Part shown: piece by piece, positions 44,878 to 56,395 of the stretch
Layout: every line of letters starts with the position of its first letter
Position numbering within the stretch: the stretch's first letter is position 1
Source of the DNA: Timema cristinae
Lineage: Eukaryota > Arthropoda > Insecta > Phasmatodea > Timematidae
Length of the DNA stretch: 64,000 bases
Assembly: GCA_039000515.1 (NCBI GenBank)
Contig: JBCFYV010000012.1
Location: 28,969,305-29,033,304 of the forward strand
Direction of reading: 5' to 3'
Translations under genes and position numbers: made by a program
Notes under the pieces: model-generated
What the model saw: only the letters and a program-made list of their open reading frames with translations
What the model was told of the DNA's origin: nothing
Databases searched by the model: none

Positions 44878-44885
44878 GCCACGAC

Positions 44886-46990
44886 CTACCCGATTCTCGC
44901 TGTACATCCTCGACCTCTAACATTAGTGGAAGTTTGAGAGAGCACCCATCGTTGTATTCTGGTGGGTGTGTAGGAAATGCGAGAAAAGGTAAGTATTTTT
45001 GCAGTTTTTATAACAAAACGTTTTTTTTTTGCCAAAATAAATAAAATAATTCCCCTGTAGAAACAGAGAGTTTAATTTTATTGGAAAGGAGAAATCACCA
45101 GTTCTTGAATGACCTGTCAAAGATGTCCTAAAATTGAATAAAACAACTTTTTCTTGTCATTTAAAAAGTTGCTCATCAAATGATAGTATACTCTTGACAG
45201 ATATTAAAAAACTGTTGAGCTCACCATTTGAAGAAAATTTAACTCTATGTTTCTACTAGAGAAATATTTTAATTATTACGTAAAAAAAGTGTTGCTATAA
45301 AAACTGCAAAAACACTTTTCCCCGCGGCCCCTAGACTCCCATCTTAATGGCGCGTTTCAGCTGTTGAGTCCATTTTTACATCCCATTTCATTAAAAAAAA
45401 CTAATTTTAAAAACTGACAACGTACATAAGTACAATGTGGCACAGTTCATCAAATTAGAACATCCCGTCTTGAAAATAAGAGGATAATACCGAGAGCCAA
45501 TATATTATTAGTAAGAGGTGTGAGAACGATATATAAAGATTTTATTAGGAACAAAGCTCCCATAAAATACAAACAATAATTTTTTTCAGCCAAAGTTGAT
45601 AACATTTACTATAATTATTAGTCTTATCTTATGGAATTTGATAATATCTATCAAAAGTGATAGCTGGTGATCACATTACTTGATACATGAAAACGTGAAG
45701 AATGTATAATACACTTTTCTGTCATATAAGGTTCTTTGTTTGAATTTTTATCTATTTTTTTTGCACATATGAATGAGTGAAATTGTTAGGATGAAGCCAT
45801 AAGACAAATTACACAAGTAAGAGTAAATTTGTCCTTGTTAAGTGTGGTAATTTTTATCATGAATTTGAATATGAATGAATGGGTCATAAAGAAATGAAGA
45901 CACTTCCCTTCCCCCTCCGCCCGGATGTGATGAAGATTTGTTAATTTTAGAACAAGGATAAGAAGGATTTTTTTTTCGCAACGCTGGATGGGTTGGAAGG
46001 ATTTTTTCTTCCCCGAGAGTTAAGGTGAATGTGTTACTATATCCATCTACCATATTTGGGGCCTGGCTTCAAAGTAACCGAGGCACGCTAGTCTAATGAC
46101 GTCCTGCGATTACATTTCTACGTATCACATTTAATAGCCATTTACCTAGGAACTATTTTTTTAACACCGCGTTTTATTACCTTCTTCAGTGTATACGCTA
46201 GGGACAGTTATAAACAAATGTTTCTGCTTGGTTAGTTTTTATTAGTATTATTTAATTATAAATATTTTTTTAAAGAAGTATTACACGTTGGCGTTGAAAC
46301 AGCTCGCTAATAGTATACAGTGTCACATGCACAATGATAGATTTTCCGGTGTGATGAATTAGTCCCGAAGAACACTGTTCAATATATTTCAGTTCCGTTA
46401 ACTTTGCATCCCATTGTCAGGCGAGCTTGTTACTTGACGTATTCCTCCATTTTTTCTTTTTATCTTTCACTCTTAGTTTGCAATATTTCCTAATGTAATG
46501 CTAACACAGCTGGATAGTAGGTCAGATGCCCTATATCAGACTTAATCTGACTCTCCCACTTTGCCATTATGGTCGCTTGCGACAGTGCTCAGTAACCCGG
46601 GATTTACTACCCGTAATAAACTAGACTAAGCCACATAAAGAAAAAAATATGGCTTGGACTTCGATTCTTCAAACATAACTCCAAGAGAAGAAGAGAGGAA
46701 AGGTTGAAGAAACAAAGATAGAATAAAATCAATTTATATTTCAAAATAGAATCGGAAAATTTAGCTTGATTACATTATTTAAACTAGCTGTTAGATTTGA
46801 CATGTTTTATATTATATGGTTTCATGATTGGAAACTTAAAGAGTTAATGCTCAAGAATGAAATAAACGGTATATAACCCGAACGATAATAAGACGTGGTG
46901 CTAAAAAAAACAAAAAAGTATATTATATCCCAGTTCGCATTAGATCGTCCATGATCGTCGATACCTGTGCAGAAATTACTAAAAACTCTT
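44886..46990. other. Mostly unrecognised unique sequence, with small repeat fragments
   Basis: 45645-45695 (gataatatctatcaaaagtg ... cattacttgat) matches 16127-16180, an unnamed dispersed repeat. SINE tail fragments occur at about 46165-46200 (minus) and 46867-46900 (plus, ataacccgaacgataataag acgtggtg). Confidence 0.5.
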
Positions 46991-46997
46991 TTTTGTT

Positions 46998-47223
46998 CCC
47001 GCGTCTTATTACCATTTCTGGCTATGCCTATACATACTAATTACGCTAATGTGTTAGGTATGAGGAAGGGTGAGCTTAGAGTAAGTATTTCCACATTTGT
47101 ATGGAAGGAGAGTGGAAAACGATTTAGGAAAAAGCCCCTCAGTAGACCTACACCCATCTGGTACTCAATCTCCCAATAATTGACAGTAGTATATTGAGTG
47201 AGTGACGCCTTAATAGACCATTC
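46998..47223 (-). mobile_element. SINE of the group 2/4 type, diverged
   Basis: The plus strand starts cgcgtcttattaccatttct (inverted tail); on the minus strand the body has ctttttcctaaatcgttttc cactctcc, as in groups 2 and 4, and a tRNA-like head ending near 47223. Box B is poorly preserved. Confidence 0.65.
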
Positions 47224-47329
47224 ACGTACAGTCAGTCTGCAGTCCAAGAGTGTAATATATCCGGCCTTCAATTCAATTTGCAACATTAACGCACACGCCG
47301 ACTCAGGTGTCTGCCTACAGTTCCTCGAA

Positions 47330-47900
47330 TCGGTCCCAAAACTGTTTGTATGTGTCAGTAGATTTTTTTTTTGCCTAAAACCAACTATACACGGCTATTT
47401 TTCGTGTCAAACACTCCCAAGATACCCAGTTGGAACTAAATCGTTAAGGTCATTTTTAAAATATTCAAAGTTTTTGAAGAATCAGTCCTCAGTAAACCAC
47501 CCATATATGGGTTTTCATCCCAAAAGCAAGTATGTACTGTTTGTCATGTAAAATTATCCCAAAATACCCATTTGGAACCAAATACCTAAAGCCATTTGTA
47601 AAATATTTAACGTTTAAAAAAAATCATTATTGATTTTTTTACCTTAAAAACAAGTAAACAGTGTCATTTGTTATGCCAAACACTCCAAAGATACCCATTT
47701 GGAATCAAATTGTTAGAGCCATTTGTAAATTGTTTCAAGTTTATGAAAAATCAGCCATCAGTAAACACCCGTAAAATATTTTTTACCCTAAAAACTAAAT
47801 ATATAGCCTTATAGAACCTAAACATCAAATTTGGACAAAATTCATCCAACCATTTTGTATGTTTGGCTAGGGACAGAAAAACTTACACGGACATAGTCAA
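47330..47900. repeat. Imperfect ~150-bp tandem repeat, 3 units, with RTE-like end
   Basis: tcaaacactcccaagatacc, acccatttggaac/atcaaat and gccatttgtaaa recur with a step of about 140-150 bp at 47405, 47550 and 47690. The end aacatcaaatttggacaaaa ttcatccaacc resembles 3' regions of RTE-type LINEs. Origin is inferred. Confidence 0.6.
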
Positions 47901-48349
47901 AAATGATTTAAAAAAAAATAAAAAAATAGTTCGGGTTCACGTAAGGAACGTAAGGATTCATCATAATCTCGAGATAGATTTTTTCACGATTACGATAATT
48001 TCTCTTTATGAGAAAGTAAAAAAATAAATAAATTAAAAACAAAATGTTTGCTGTGAAAGATTTTAGTTCAAAAATTGATGGCTGCTCAACATATTATGGG
48101 CTCGCAAAACATATTATTTGACCTATGGATACATGAAAGTAGATCTAGTAGCTTTTTCTGGTTATTCGTAAGGAAATCAGGATTTACAGGCAAACACACT
48201 TTTAGGTGTGTGTCAGCCTTTTTGAGTATAGAGCTCCACAACATTTGAGTTGTAAAAGGGGGTGTTGAGGTATTAAGTGAACACATTTTTAGCCATTTTA
48301 GACCCCTTTCCACCCCCCCTCTCCTCGTCTTTCTTACGTTATATTTGAC

Positions 48350-48380
<31 letters not shown>

Positions 48381-49230
48381 GTAATTTGTTCATAGGAATA
48401 ACAATTATTTATTATTTATACAATTTATAAATTGCTGGTAATTACTAATTTAGAGATGTAAATTGATGCTGCGAAATAGGTAATTAACAATTAGTAGGGT
48501 TGTAAACTGAATTTAAATTCATTATTCTAAACATATAAAATTTTTAAAAAAATATAAAATTATAAAAAATATTTAATTTATATTAATTGAAATTATAAAG
48601 TGTATAATAAGTGAATAAATAAATTATTAGAGTTATAAACCACTCTAAATAATTTTTAGTTAACTCATTACCAAGGTCCATGAATCCACGCCCCCAACAC
48701 TCTTAAATATCATCTGTCTATTTAGGGTGGCTGGGTAACTAAGCCCTTCTTGCCCCCTCTTTCTGTCTTAGGTAAGCATTGTTCTGAAACCCCTACTCCC
48801 TTGTCGGTAAAAATAAGCAAAGATGGAACCCCTCTAACCCCTACAGTGCCTACGTAATAATTGAATTCCCTCAAATCTCTTAAGAACTTTATTTATAAAA
48901 TAAATTCAATCAAATAAAATGTTATATTTTGGCTATATATTTGTGATATACTGAGATATACAAACAGTTATAATTGTGTTAAAATTGCGATGTCACTGTC
49001 ACTTTAAATTTTTGATTGCCTAAATCAGTGATATTAAAACTTTTTTTTTTTGTTAGAGCAACCCCAAATATAACTTAGACATAATTTATTTTCAACTTTG
49101 TAGCCTCAAAATTGTTGGTACATAATACATCCTATGTTCCACATCTAAACTTAAAATGGCCCTCCCATATCGCATGTCCTTAACGTCTGTGTCTCTTATG
49201 GCTAGCCCTAAATCTGTCTCTGATTTTTCA
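47901..49230. other. Unrecognised; long poly-T run
   Basis: About 28 consecutive T at 48351-48380, otherwise AT-rich with no assigned feature. Confidence 0.5.
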
Positions 49231-49233
49231 GTG

Positions 49234-49235
<2 letters not shown>

Positions 49236-49289
<54 letters not shown>

Positions 49290-49299
49290 TATAAAAATA
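49236..49299. repeat. (TA)n microsatellite ending at the assembly gap
   Basis: An almost pure TA run leads directly into the gap, a typical point of contig termination. Confidence 0.95.
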
Positions 49300-49399
49300 N
49301 NNNNNNNNNNNNNNNNNNNNNNNNNNNNNNNNNNNNNNNNNNNNNNNNNNNNNNNNNNNNNNNNNNNNNNNNNNNNNNNNNNNNNNNNNNNNNNNNNNN
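49300..49399. other. Assembly gap, exactly 100 N, at the start of copy B
   Basis: 100 Ns separate the (TA)n end from sequence that immediately matches 29865 onward. Confidence 0.99.
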
Positions 49400-51480
49400 G
49401 GAAGTAAGAAGGTGGTGGGACATTAAATAAGATCATTAATAAACTTCCGTTCAAAGTCCATATTCCTGGTTAAGGCTCTGCCTACCCATAAATGCACGGT
49501 TCTAAACAAAAATTTAAAAAAATATATATATTTAATAATTCAACATTGTTGTTTTTTATTTATTTTAGTAACATATCTGGGCATCTTTCATAATTCATAT
49601 GGAATTTTCAAACCATGCTAAAAATAGTTATTAGAAATATTTTCATTAAAATGTTTCCATTTCAATGCATTTTAAATGAGAAAACAAAAATTATTAATGG
49701 ATTTATTATTTTCTTTGTACGATTAAGCTAGAGTGTTTGTTTTTAACATATTATTTAATGAATAATTTCTTTTTCTTTTTAGACATATTTTTTAATTTGG
49801 GTTAGCTTCAATAATCACGACGATATTGAGCTATAACGACTCCCAAGTCGACACTCTAGTCCAAATACATGATTTTAAATACAACTTTTCCTTCTGCAAC
49901 TAGTAGTCTTAGCTGATAATAGGTGCCGTTAGTATGATCATTGCCCATTTACAAGCTAGTATCATTTTGCAAGCGTTGGCTAACCTGCTGTATCGGAATG
50001 CAGGCGGCAGTGGAGGGTTAAACTAATCGCTGTGACCTTCTTGAGTCAATGAAACATTAATACAATGTACGTTAGGATAAGAAGGGCCAATGTCCAATTA
50101 TGAAAATTTGCGTAATTAAATATAAACAATTAAACATCTTAATATATTCAGTAACTAAAATAATCACAAAGTCTTCCTGCTGTGTGAATAAATATAGTTG
50201 GTCCCTACTTACTTCAATGAGAGTATTACTCTAGTGATACATTATTTTCAAAGAAAAAGCCACATGCTTCTCCATATACAAAGTTTTATGACATTAGCCC
50301 TTATTTAACTTAGGCAGTAAAACATGTAAAATTCTTCACTCTTATCTTATATTCTTTCTTGGGTTTTCTCATTCTTGAGCACTACACGTTGTAATAATAA
50401 GTGTTAATATTCAAAGTATAGGAAAACTACTGTACATTGAATTTTTAATCCACTATTATAATAAATAAAAATAAACATTCCTGCTCATATCAAACATAGT
50501 TATTTTAAATAAAATTTTGTCTAAATGTAATTTGGAGACGTTCTCAGTATAATTTTATATACTAGTTTTTATTTTACGGTCTAGGATTTGACTCTCATTG
50601 GACTTTGGAATAAGCTATTTTTCAAAAGTTAATGAACGAAGTTTTAGGAAGTCAAGATGTGAAAATGTTAATTTTATTTTATTAGCGTGTTAAATGTGAT
50701 TACTTTTAATTTGAACCTGTTGCATTCTCGCATTTTGTGCGCTCGTTTCGGAAGAAATGTATCGAATCCCGAACAATAAGTACCCACGGTGATTACTTTT
50801 TATATAATTAACAATATGTGACCTTTTTGCTTTCGAACAAAATCCAATGGACTGTATAAATTTTGAGGTGGAGAAGTATTTACAAAATATTATTTTATAT
50901 CCTTGTGAATAACAAGTTTATGAAGAAAGGGCGCACAAAGAAAATCAAAGATATAATTGATTATTTAACTGCTTGTAGTGAAGGGTAAGTTTTTTTAATG
51001 GTATGCATATTACTGGCGCTTAGGCTATCTGTATCTACTAATTTAAGTACAATGGATGAGTAGCGATACTATTATATTTACTGTAGAAATAATATCAAAA
51101 TTAAGATACAAATAAATATTTCTATATAACAATGCAGCGATTATTATGATATTTCAAGTACTTTTTTTTTTTAAAAAAAAAAGCCCTTAGATGAAAGTAA
51201 ATGTTACTAACACTCTGTAGCGCACTTATTGAATGTTCAAAATCTCTTGTGCCTTGGCCGAGTTCGTATCATGCTAGTATTAAGTAATTTCAACCTAACA
51301 GGGAATCGAACTAGTCAAGTTACTAGAGCTGATTAATTTACGCACTCAGTGCTCAGTCATAGCACTTTAGCAATATTGACCACGACATGAAGCCGATGAT
51401 AAGTAAAATATATTTAAAACCATTAAAATTAATGAACTTTTGTGTTCCCTATGCCATAAAGTAAGTAAGTATTTGATACC

Positions 51481-51765
51481 CGACCGCCTCTGTTGTATAG
51501 TGGTCAGATTTACTGGCTTCAGATCCGTAAGTCCCAAGTTCGATCCCCAGTGCCCCTAATTCTGTCTGTGAAGCAGTGGGTCTGAAACGGAACCAAAATC
51601 AACCTCGTGAGGACAAATGAGGAGATAATTGAATGAATAAGTAGAGCTTCAGTCTAGAAAACTGAGATAGAAGTCTGGAGGGCTCGTTGTGCTAACCACA
51701 TGGCACCCTCAGCTTGAAAATGTTGGCACTATCTTTGCCAACATACGGCAGCCTCTCGGTTGGTA
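51481..51765 (+). mobile_element. tRNA-derived SINE, group 3 (copy B)
   Basis: Counterpart of 31956-32240 with minor substitutions. A tRNA-like minus-strand head lies just before it at about 51300-51385. Confidence 0.7.
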
Positions 51766-51919
51766 TAGCCTGCTTGCAGGCTGACACCATGGAGATATTA
51801 CTCAAGTTAAACTCTACCAATAGGATAAAAAATTATTCCCAAAAACATTTATTTCTGGAAAATTGTGTAAATCCTATAGGTGTTTGAAAACTGTAAAACA
51901 CCGTATTAAATAACAGATA

Positions 51920-52169
51920 CCCACTTCAGTGGCTGAGTGGTCTAAGGTGTCACTAGTGTTAAATTGGCCTGCTGATAGCGGAGCACTTGGGGTGCAAATC
52001 CTGGTCGAGTCTATTGAGGGTAGTTTTTCCTAAATTGTTTCCCCATCTTCCAAAATAAAAATGCTGGTAGATAACCTCTCAAATGCTTCTTTCCTCATTA
52101 CCACCCAATTATATTATCATATATGCGTATAACATGAACAGGTAGTATGACGTGGCGATATCAGTAATA
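51920..52169 (+). mobile_element. tRNA-derived SINE, group 4, with aaataacagata target duplication (copy B)
   Basis: Counterpart of 32394-32644. The same 12-bp flanks are at 51908-51919 and 52170-52181, so insertion preceded the divergence of the two copies. Confidence 0.9.
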
Positions 52170-52519
52170 AAATAACAGATATATTTATAGTCAAAATTGT
52201 TATAGTCTTCGAAATGAAACTGCTTTTAAAATATTTTATTGCCTCCTTAGCCTTTAAATTTTAAAAATTAGCCAAAGCACAGCGGCCCAATTTAGCACAT
52301 TAAATTTTAGTTATTTTTTTATTTTACCTGCTTACTAATAAACTCAAATAAATGGTACGACAAAATCGTAAGCTACATACTCTCTCGTAAAGGTTATTTA
52401 TTATAGTTAGTGACAAAATCTTCAAAAATAAGTTATCTCTAATTTTACCTTAAATAAATTTTTCTCTGATAAATAAGTGTACATTATTATGTACATATTT
52501 ATTTGAAAAAATTTCAATA

Positions 52520-53560
52520 GTGGTACAACAGCATTAACCTGGAGTCACGTGACACTTTGATATGCTAATTACTCAAAATGGGTACGGGTACAAAACTTTC
52601 TCTTTATGGTACAAAACGGCACAGAACTAGTACAAAACTTTGGCATCAAAAAATTCAAAAGTGGTACAACAGCATTAACCTGGAGTCACCACTTTGATAT
52701 GCTAATTACTCAAAATGGGTACGGGTACAAAACTTTTTCTTTGTGGTACAAAAGATACAAAACTAGTACAAAACTTTGGCATCAAAAAATTCAAAAGTGG
52801 CACAACAGCATTAACCTGGAGTCACCACTTTGATATGCTAATTACTCAAAATGGGTACGGGTACAAAACTTATTTGTGTTACAAAACGGTACAAAACTAT
52901 TACAAAACTTTGGCATCAAAAAAAGTTCAAAATCAAAAGGGGTACAACCGCATTTACCTGGAGTACGTGGAGTACTCACTTTGATATGCTAATTACTCAA
53001 AACGGGTACAGGTACAAAACTTTTTCTTTCTGGTACAAAACGGCACAAAACTAGTACAAAACTTTGGCATCAAAAAAAGTTCAAAATTAAAAAGTAGTAA
53101 AACAGCATTAACCTTGAGTCACCCCTCTGATATGCTAATTACTCAAAATGGGTACGGGTACAAAACTTTGGCATCAAAAAAGGTTCAAAATTCAAAAGTG
53201 GTACAACTGCATTGACCTGGAGTCACCACTTTGATATGCTAATTACTTAAAATGGGTACGGGTACAAAATGGTACAAAACTAGTACAAAACTTTGGTATA
53301 AAAAAAATTCAAAAGTGGTACAACAGCATTAACCTGGAGTCACCACGTTGATATGCTAATTACTCAAAATGGGTACGGGTACAAAATGGTACAAAACTTT
53401 GGCAAAAAAAAATTTCAAAAGTGGTACAAAAGCATTAACCTGGAGTCAGCACGTTGATATGCTAATTATTCAAAACGGGTACGGGTACAAAAACTGTACA
53501 AAACTAGTACTAAACTTTGGCATCAAAAAGGTTCTAAATTCAAAAGGGGTACTACAGGTT
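52520..53560. repeat. ~136-bp minisatellite (copy B)
   Basis: Counterpart of 32991-34000, with the same unit number (about eight) but several indels; its later units are less eroded than those of copy A. Confidence 0.95.
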
Positions 53561-53779
53561 AATGGACGTCTAGCTGACTGGAATGGATAGGCTAATTTTT
53601 CTGCTCGAGAGTGTGATTGTAGCTTGACGTTAAATCTCCCCACGTTTAGTCAAACTTGGTCGCCTACACACTTTACGGTCCGGCACTACACTTCTTATCT
53701 CTCTCAGTTCTTGGAAAAAGTTTGCTTGCTGCCTTTACTGATTACCGGTCGTGGTCGCCAGTCTCCCAATTGTTTAAAC

Positions 53780-54023
53780 AAACCAGTAATTCTGCCAACC
53801 TGATCTCTGGAATCCACCAGTTTGTATAACTCTAGCAACGCCATCTATTTTGATAGCTGAAAGCTCAACACACCACCAGAGAGGCTAGGCAGGGCCTTAA
53901 ACAAACCAGTAATTATGCCAACCTGATGGCTGAAATCCACCAGTTTGTATAACTTTAGCAACGCCATCTATTTTGATAGCTTAAAGCTCAACACACCGCC
54001 AGAGAGGTTAGGCAGGGCCTTAA
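53780..54023. repeat. Tandem duplication, ~122-bp unit x2 (copy B)
   Basis: Counterpart of 34221-34463. Confidence 0.95.
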
Positions 54024-54064
54024 CAATACTGTGGTCCTGACACCAAGTTGGAAAAGGGTTTTAA

Positions 54065-54187
54065 ATGAGTGATCCCTGTGTTAACGCGCTAGATCAGGCC
54101 TGTAAAGAACACGATATCGCCTACTCTCAAGTTAAAGATCTTACAGGGAAACATATGGCTAGGCGAGTGTTTGTTGAGAAAACCTGA
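54065..54187 (+). pseudogene. PLA2-like capsid domain remnant (copy B)
   Basis: Same 40-codon frame as copy A but with a Tyr codon (TAC) where copy A has a stop, so the HDIAYS motif is unbroken here. The frame still ends after VFVEKT, far shorter than the full minor capsid protein of related elements, and nothing in frame continues it. Context and assignment as for 34504-34626. Confidence 0.7.
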
Positions 54188-54311
54188 AAAAGAGTCACTG
54201 CACCAGAGTGAAAGTTGAGTGAGTGTACTTTTTGTTGGGGTTCGACGTAATCGTCTTGGACGGGGGAAGACACAAGTCTTGACCAAAAATGTATTTATCC
54301 TACACATAAAC

Positions 54312-54581
54312 ATGATTCGGGTAGAATGTAGTCTTATTTGCGAGGCTTACATCAACGAAGAACTGAGTCAAACCCTGCACGAGTTTAGCATGACAGTTCT
54401 ACCAGGCCATAAGATCGTGGAAGCGCCAAACAATATTATTTACCTTACAGTCATGAAACGAGTAGTAGAGTTTATCTCTGTGCGATTAGTCGACGAGCGA
54501 GGAGATATTGTCAATTTTAGGAACGAGACTATGTCATTACTTTATCTGAAACGTATAAGTGATGGTGCTCCTAATAGATAA
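54312..54581 (+). pseudogene. Small minor-capsid-like protein (copy B)
   Basis: The 90-codon frame is the same as at 34749-35018. In copy B the frame is also open upstream to 54219, which copy A lacks because of small indels. Function inferred only from position and the conserved core. Confidence 0.65.
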
Positions 54582-54690
54582 AATAAAGGATCACGCTCTT
54601 TAGATTGTTACATTTAAAAAGATCGATGAAAGAGTTAACATCTAGTAATAAACCGTTTTTACGTCAGTGGAAATATTCTCTACGAAAATA

Positions 54691-55880
54691 ATGAATAGTC
54701 CATTGAATATTGGAGACTCTGCAGTATTCGACACGGCTCTAACCAGCTTCCAGTATCATGGCTATACTTTGTGTATTCCTGGGATGTTAACTAATGGGAA
54801 CGAGCTCAGGATATCTATTCAACAAGGATTATACACGTTACCTCATCGTTCTCTCTTGCATGTTAAGAGGAGACTTCTACTGAATACGGGGTGTGTTGGA
54901 AATACTTTAAGAATTACCAATAACGGAATACTTCATCACTTTTCAAGAATCGCCTATGATATTAACGGTGTAGAGATTGATCAATATAGAGATGTGGGTA
55001 TTTAAACTCAGCTCAATAACTATCTTTCCATTAAGTATGGAAAGCAATCATACATGTAAATGCTGGATGGAGATTAAAAGGAACTCATGTTAAAGCCGCT
55101 TCGGGTATCTTTGATGTATGCATCCCTTTAAAACTCATATTGGATTTTGCCAAAGACTATTCTTGTATACTTATCAATGTGAAACAGGAGCTAGTACTTG
55201 GCTGATCAATGACAGTCAATAATACCTTTCAAAGAGTAGCATCTCCTGCTGTAAAAACACCTTCTAGAATCGAGCTCAGTAAAACTCATGGCTTGTACCT
55301 CATATCAAGACTGTCAGAATAATGATATCGATCGACTAAATGTACTAAATTTAATCAAGAGTGGGAGGATAATTGATCTACCATTTCGTACTTGGGAACT
55401 GTACAAGTACCCTAATATTCCTAGTTTTACCCAACACGGTCGGATTGTGAAAACATCCAACTCTTCTGGAAAAACCTCATTATATTATCTTTGCTCTGAA
55501 GACTGGCAGCAACAATAAGACAGAAGTCTTTTCGATCATTGTCGTTTACGATCAGAAAACTTTATTTGAATTCAGTCATGTACCCTTATAAACATATAAA
55601 CCTAGTTTTCAACCAATATTGATTTTTCAAATTATATGAGGATTATGCTAATCTTCAAACCTCATGCTATGTAACGAGCATGGTTCTACCATTACTTTAT
55701 CCTACCAGATTCAAGTTTCTTGCCCCCATTATCGTGTTCGACGCAACTCGACAGAAAGATACTTTCAAGGATGGCATGATGACATATCGAACCACGTTTG
55801 AGTCCAAGATAAATATACCTGCAGATATCAAAGCTTTTTGTCTAACCATACACGGACGCGTCACTCGCTACAACCCTTAA
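54691..55880 (+). pseudogene. Double-jelly-roll major-capsid-like protein, broken (copy B)
   Basis: Same blocks as 35131-36320. Private lesion: a TAA replaces the TCA Ser codon after DQYRDVGI (about 55003). Private difference in the other direction: the start region lacks copy A's extra G. Shared frameshifts later in the gene show the element was already dead before the copies diverged. Confidence 0.8.
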
Positions 55881-56014
55881 GCCAGTGACGTCTCCAAGCT
55901 AGCCTCATAAATAGTCTGAAAACTGTGTTTCTCCATCCCGTGCAGAATGTTTATCGACGTGCAAGGGTTCATGAGCGATGACGGGGTCTTTCTTTTCAAG
56001 AAGGTTGTCCTCAT

Positions 56015-56395
56015 ACATTAATTTGTATACAAATACGGATATATACCATATGTATTTATACACACATATGGTATATATCCATATTTGTATATATATATTT
56101 ATTTGTATATTTATTTATATATACATATGTTATATATACATATATATTTGTATATATATACATATGGTATATATCCATATATATATATTTGTATATACAT
56201 ACAAACATTATATAAATATATTTGTATATATACACAGATATATATAATAATTTGTATATATACACAAATATATATATAAATATATTATATATATATAAAT
56301 ATAAATATGTATATAAATATATATATATACAAATATGAATATATACCATATGTATATATATATATACATATGGTATATATCCATATTTGTATACC
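56015..56395. repeat. AT-rich palindromic repeats (copy B)
   Basis: Counterpart of 36455-36725 but about 110 bp longer, with a rearranged order of the gatatataccatatg palindromes. Confidence 0.9.
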
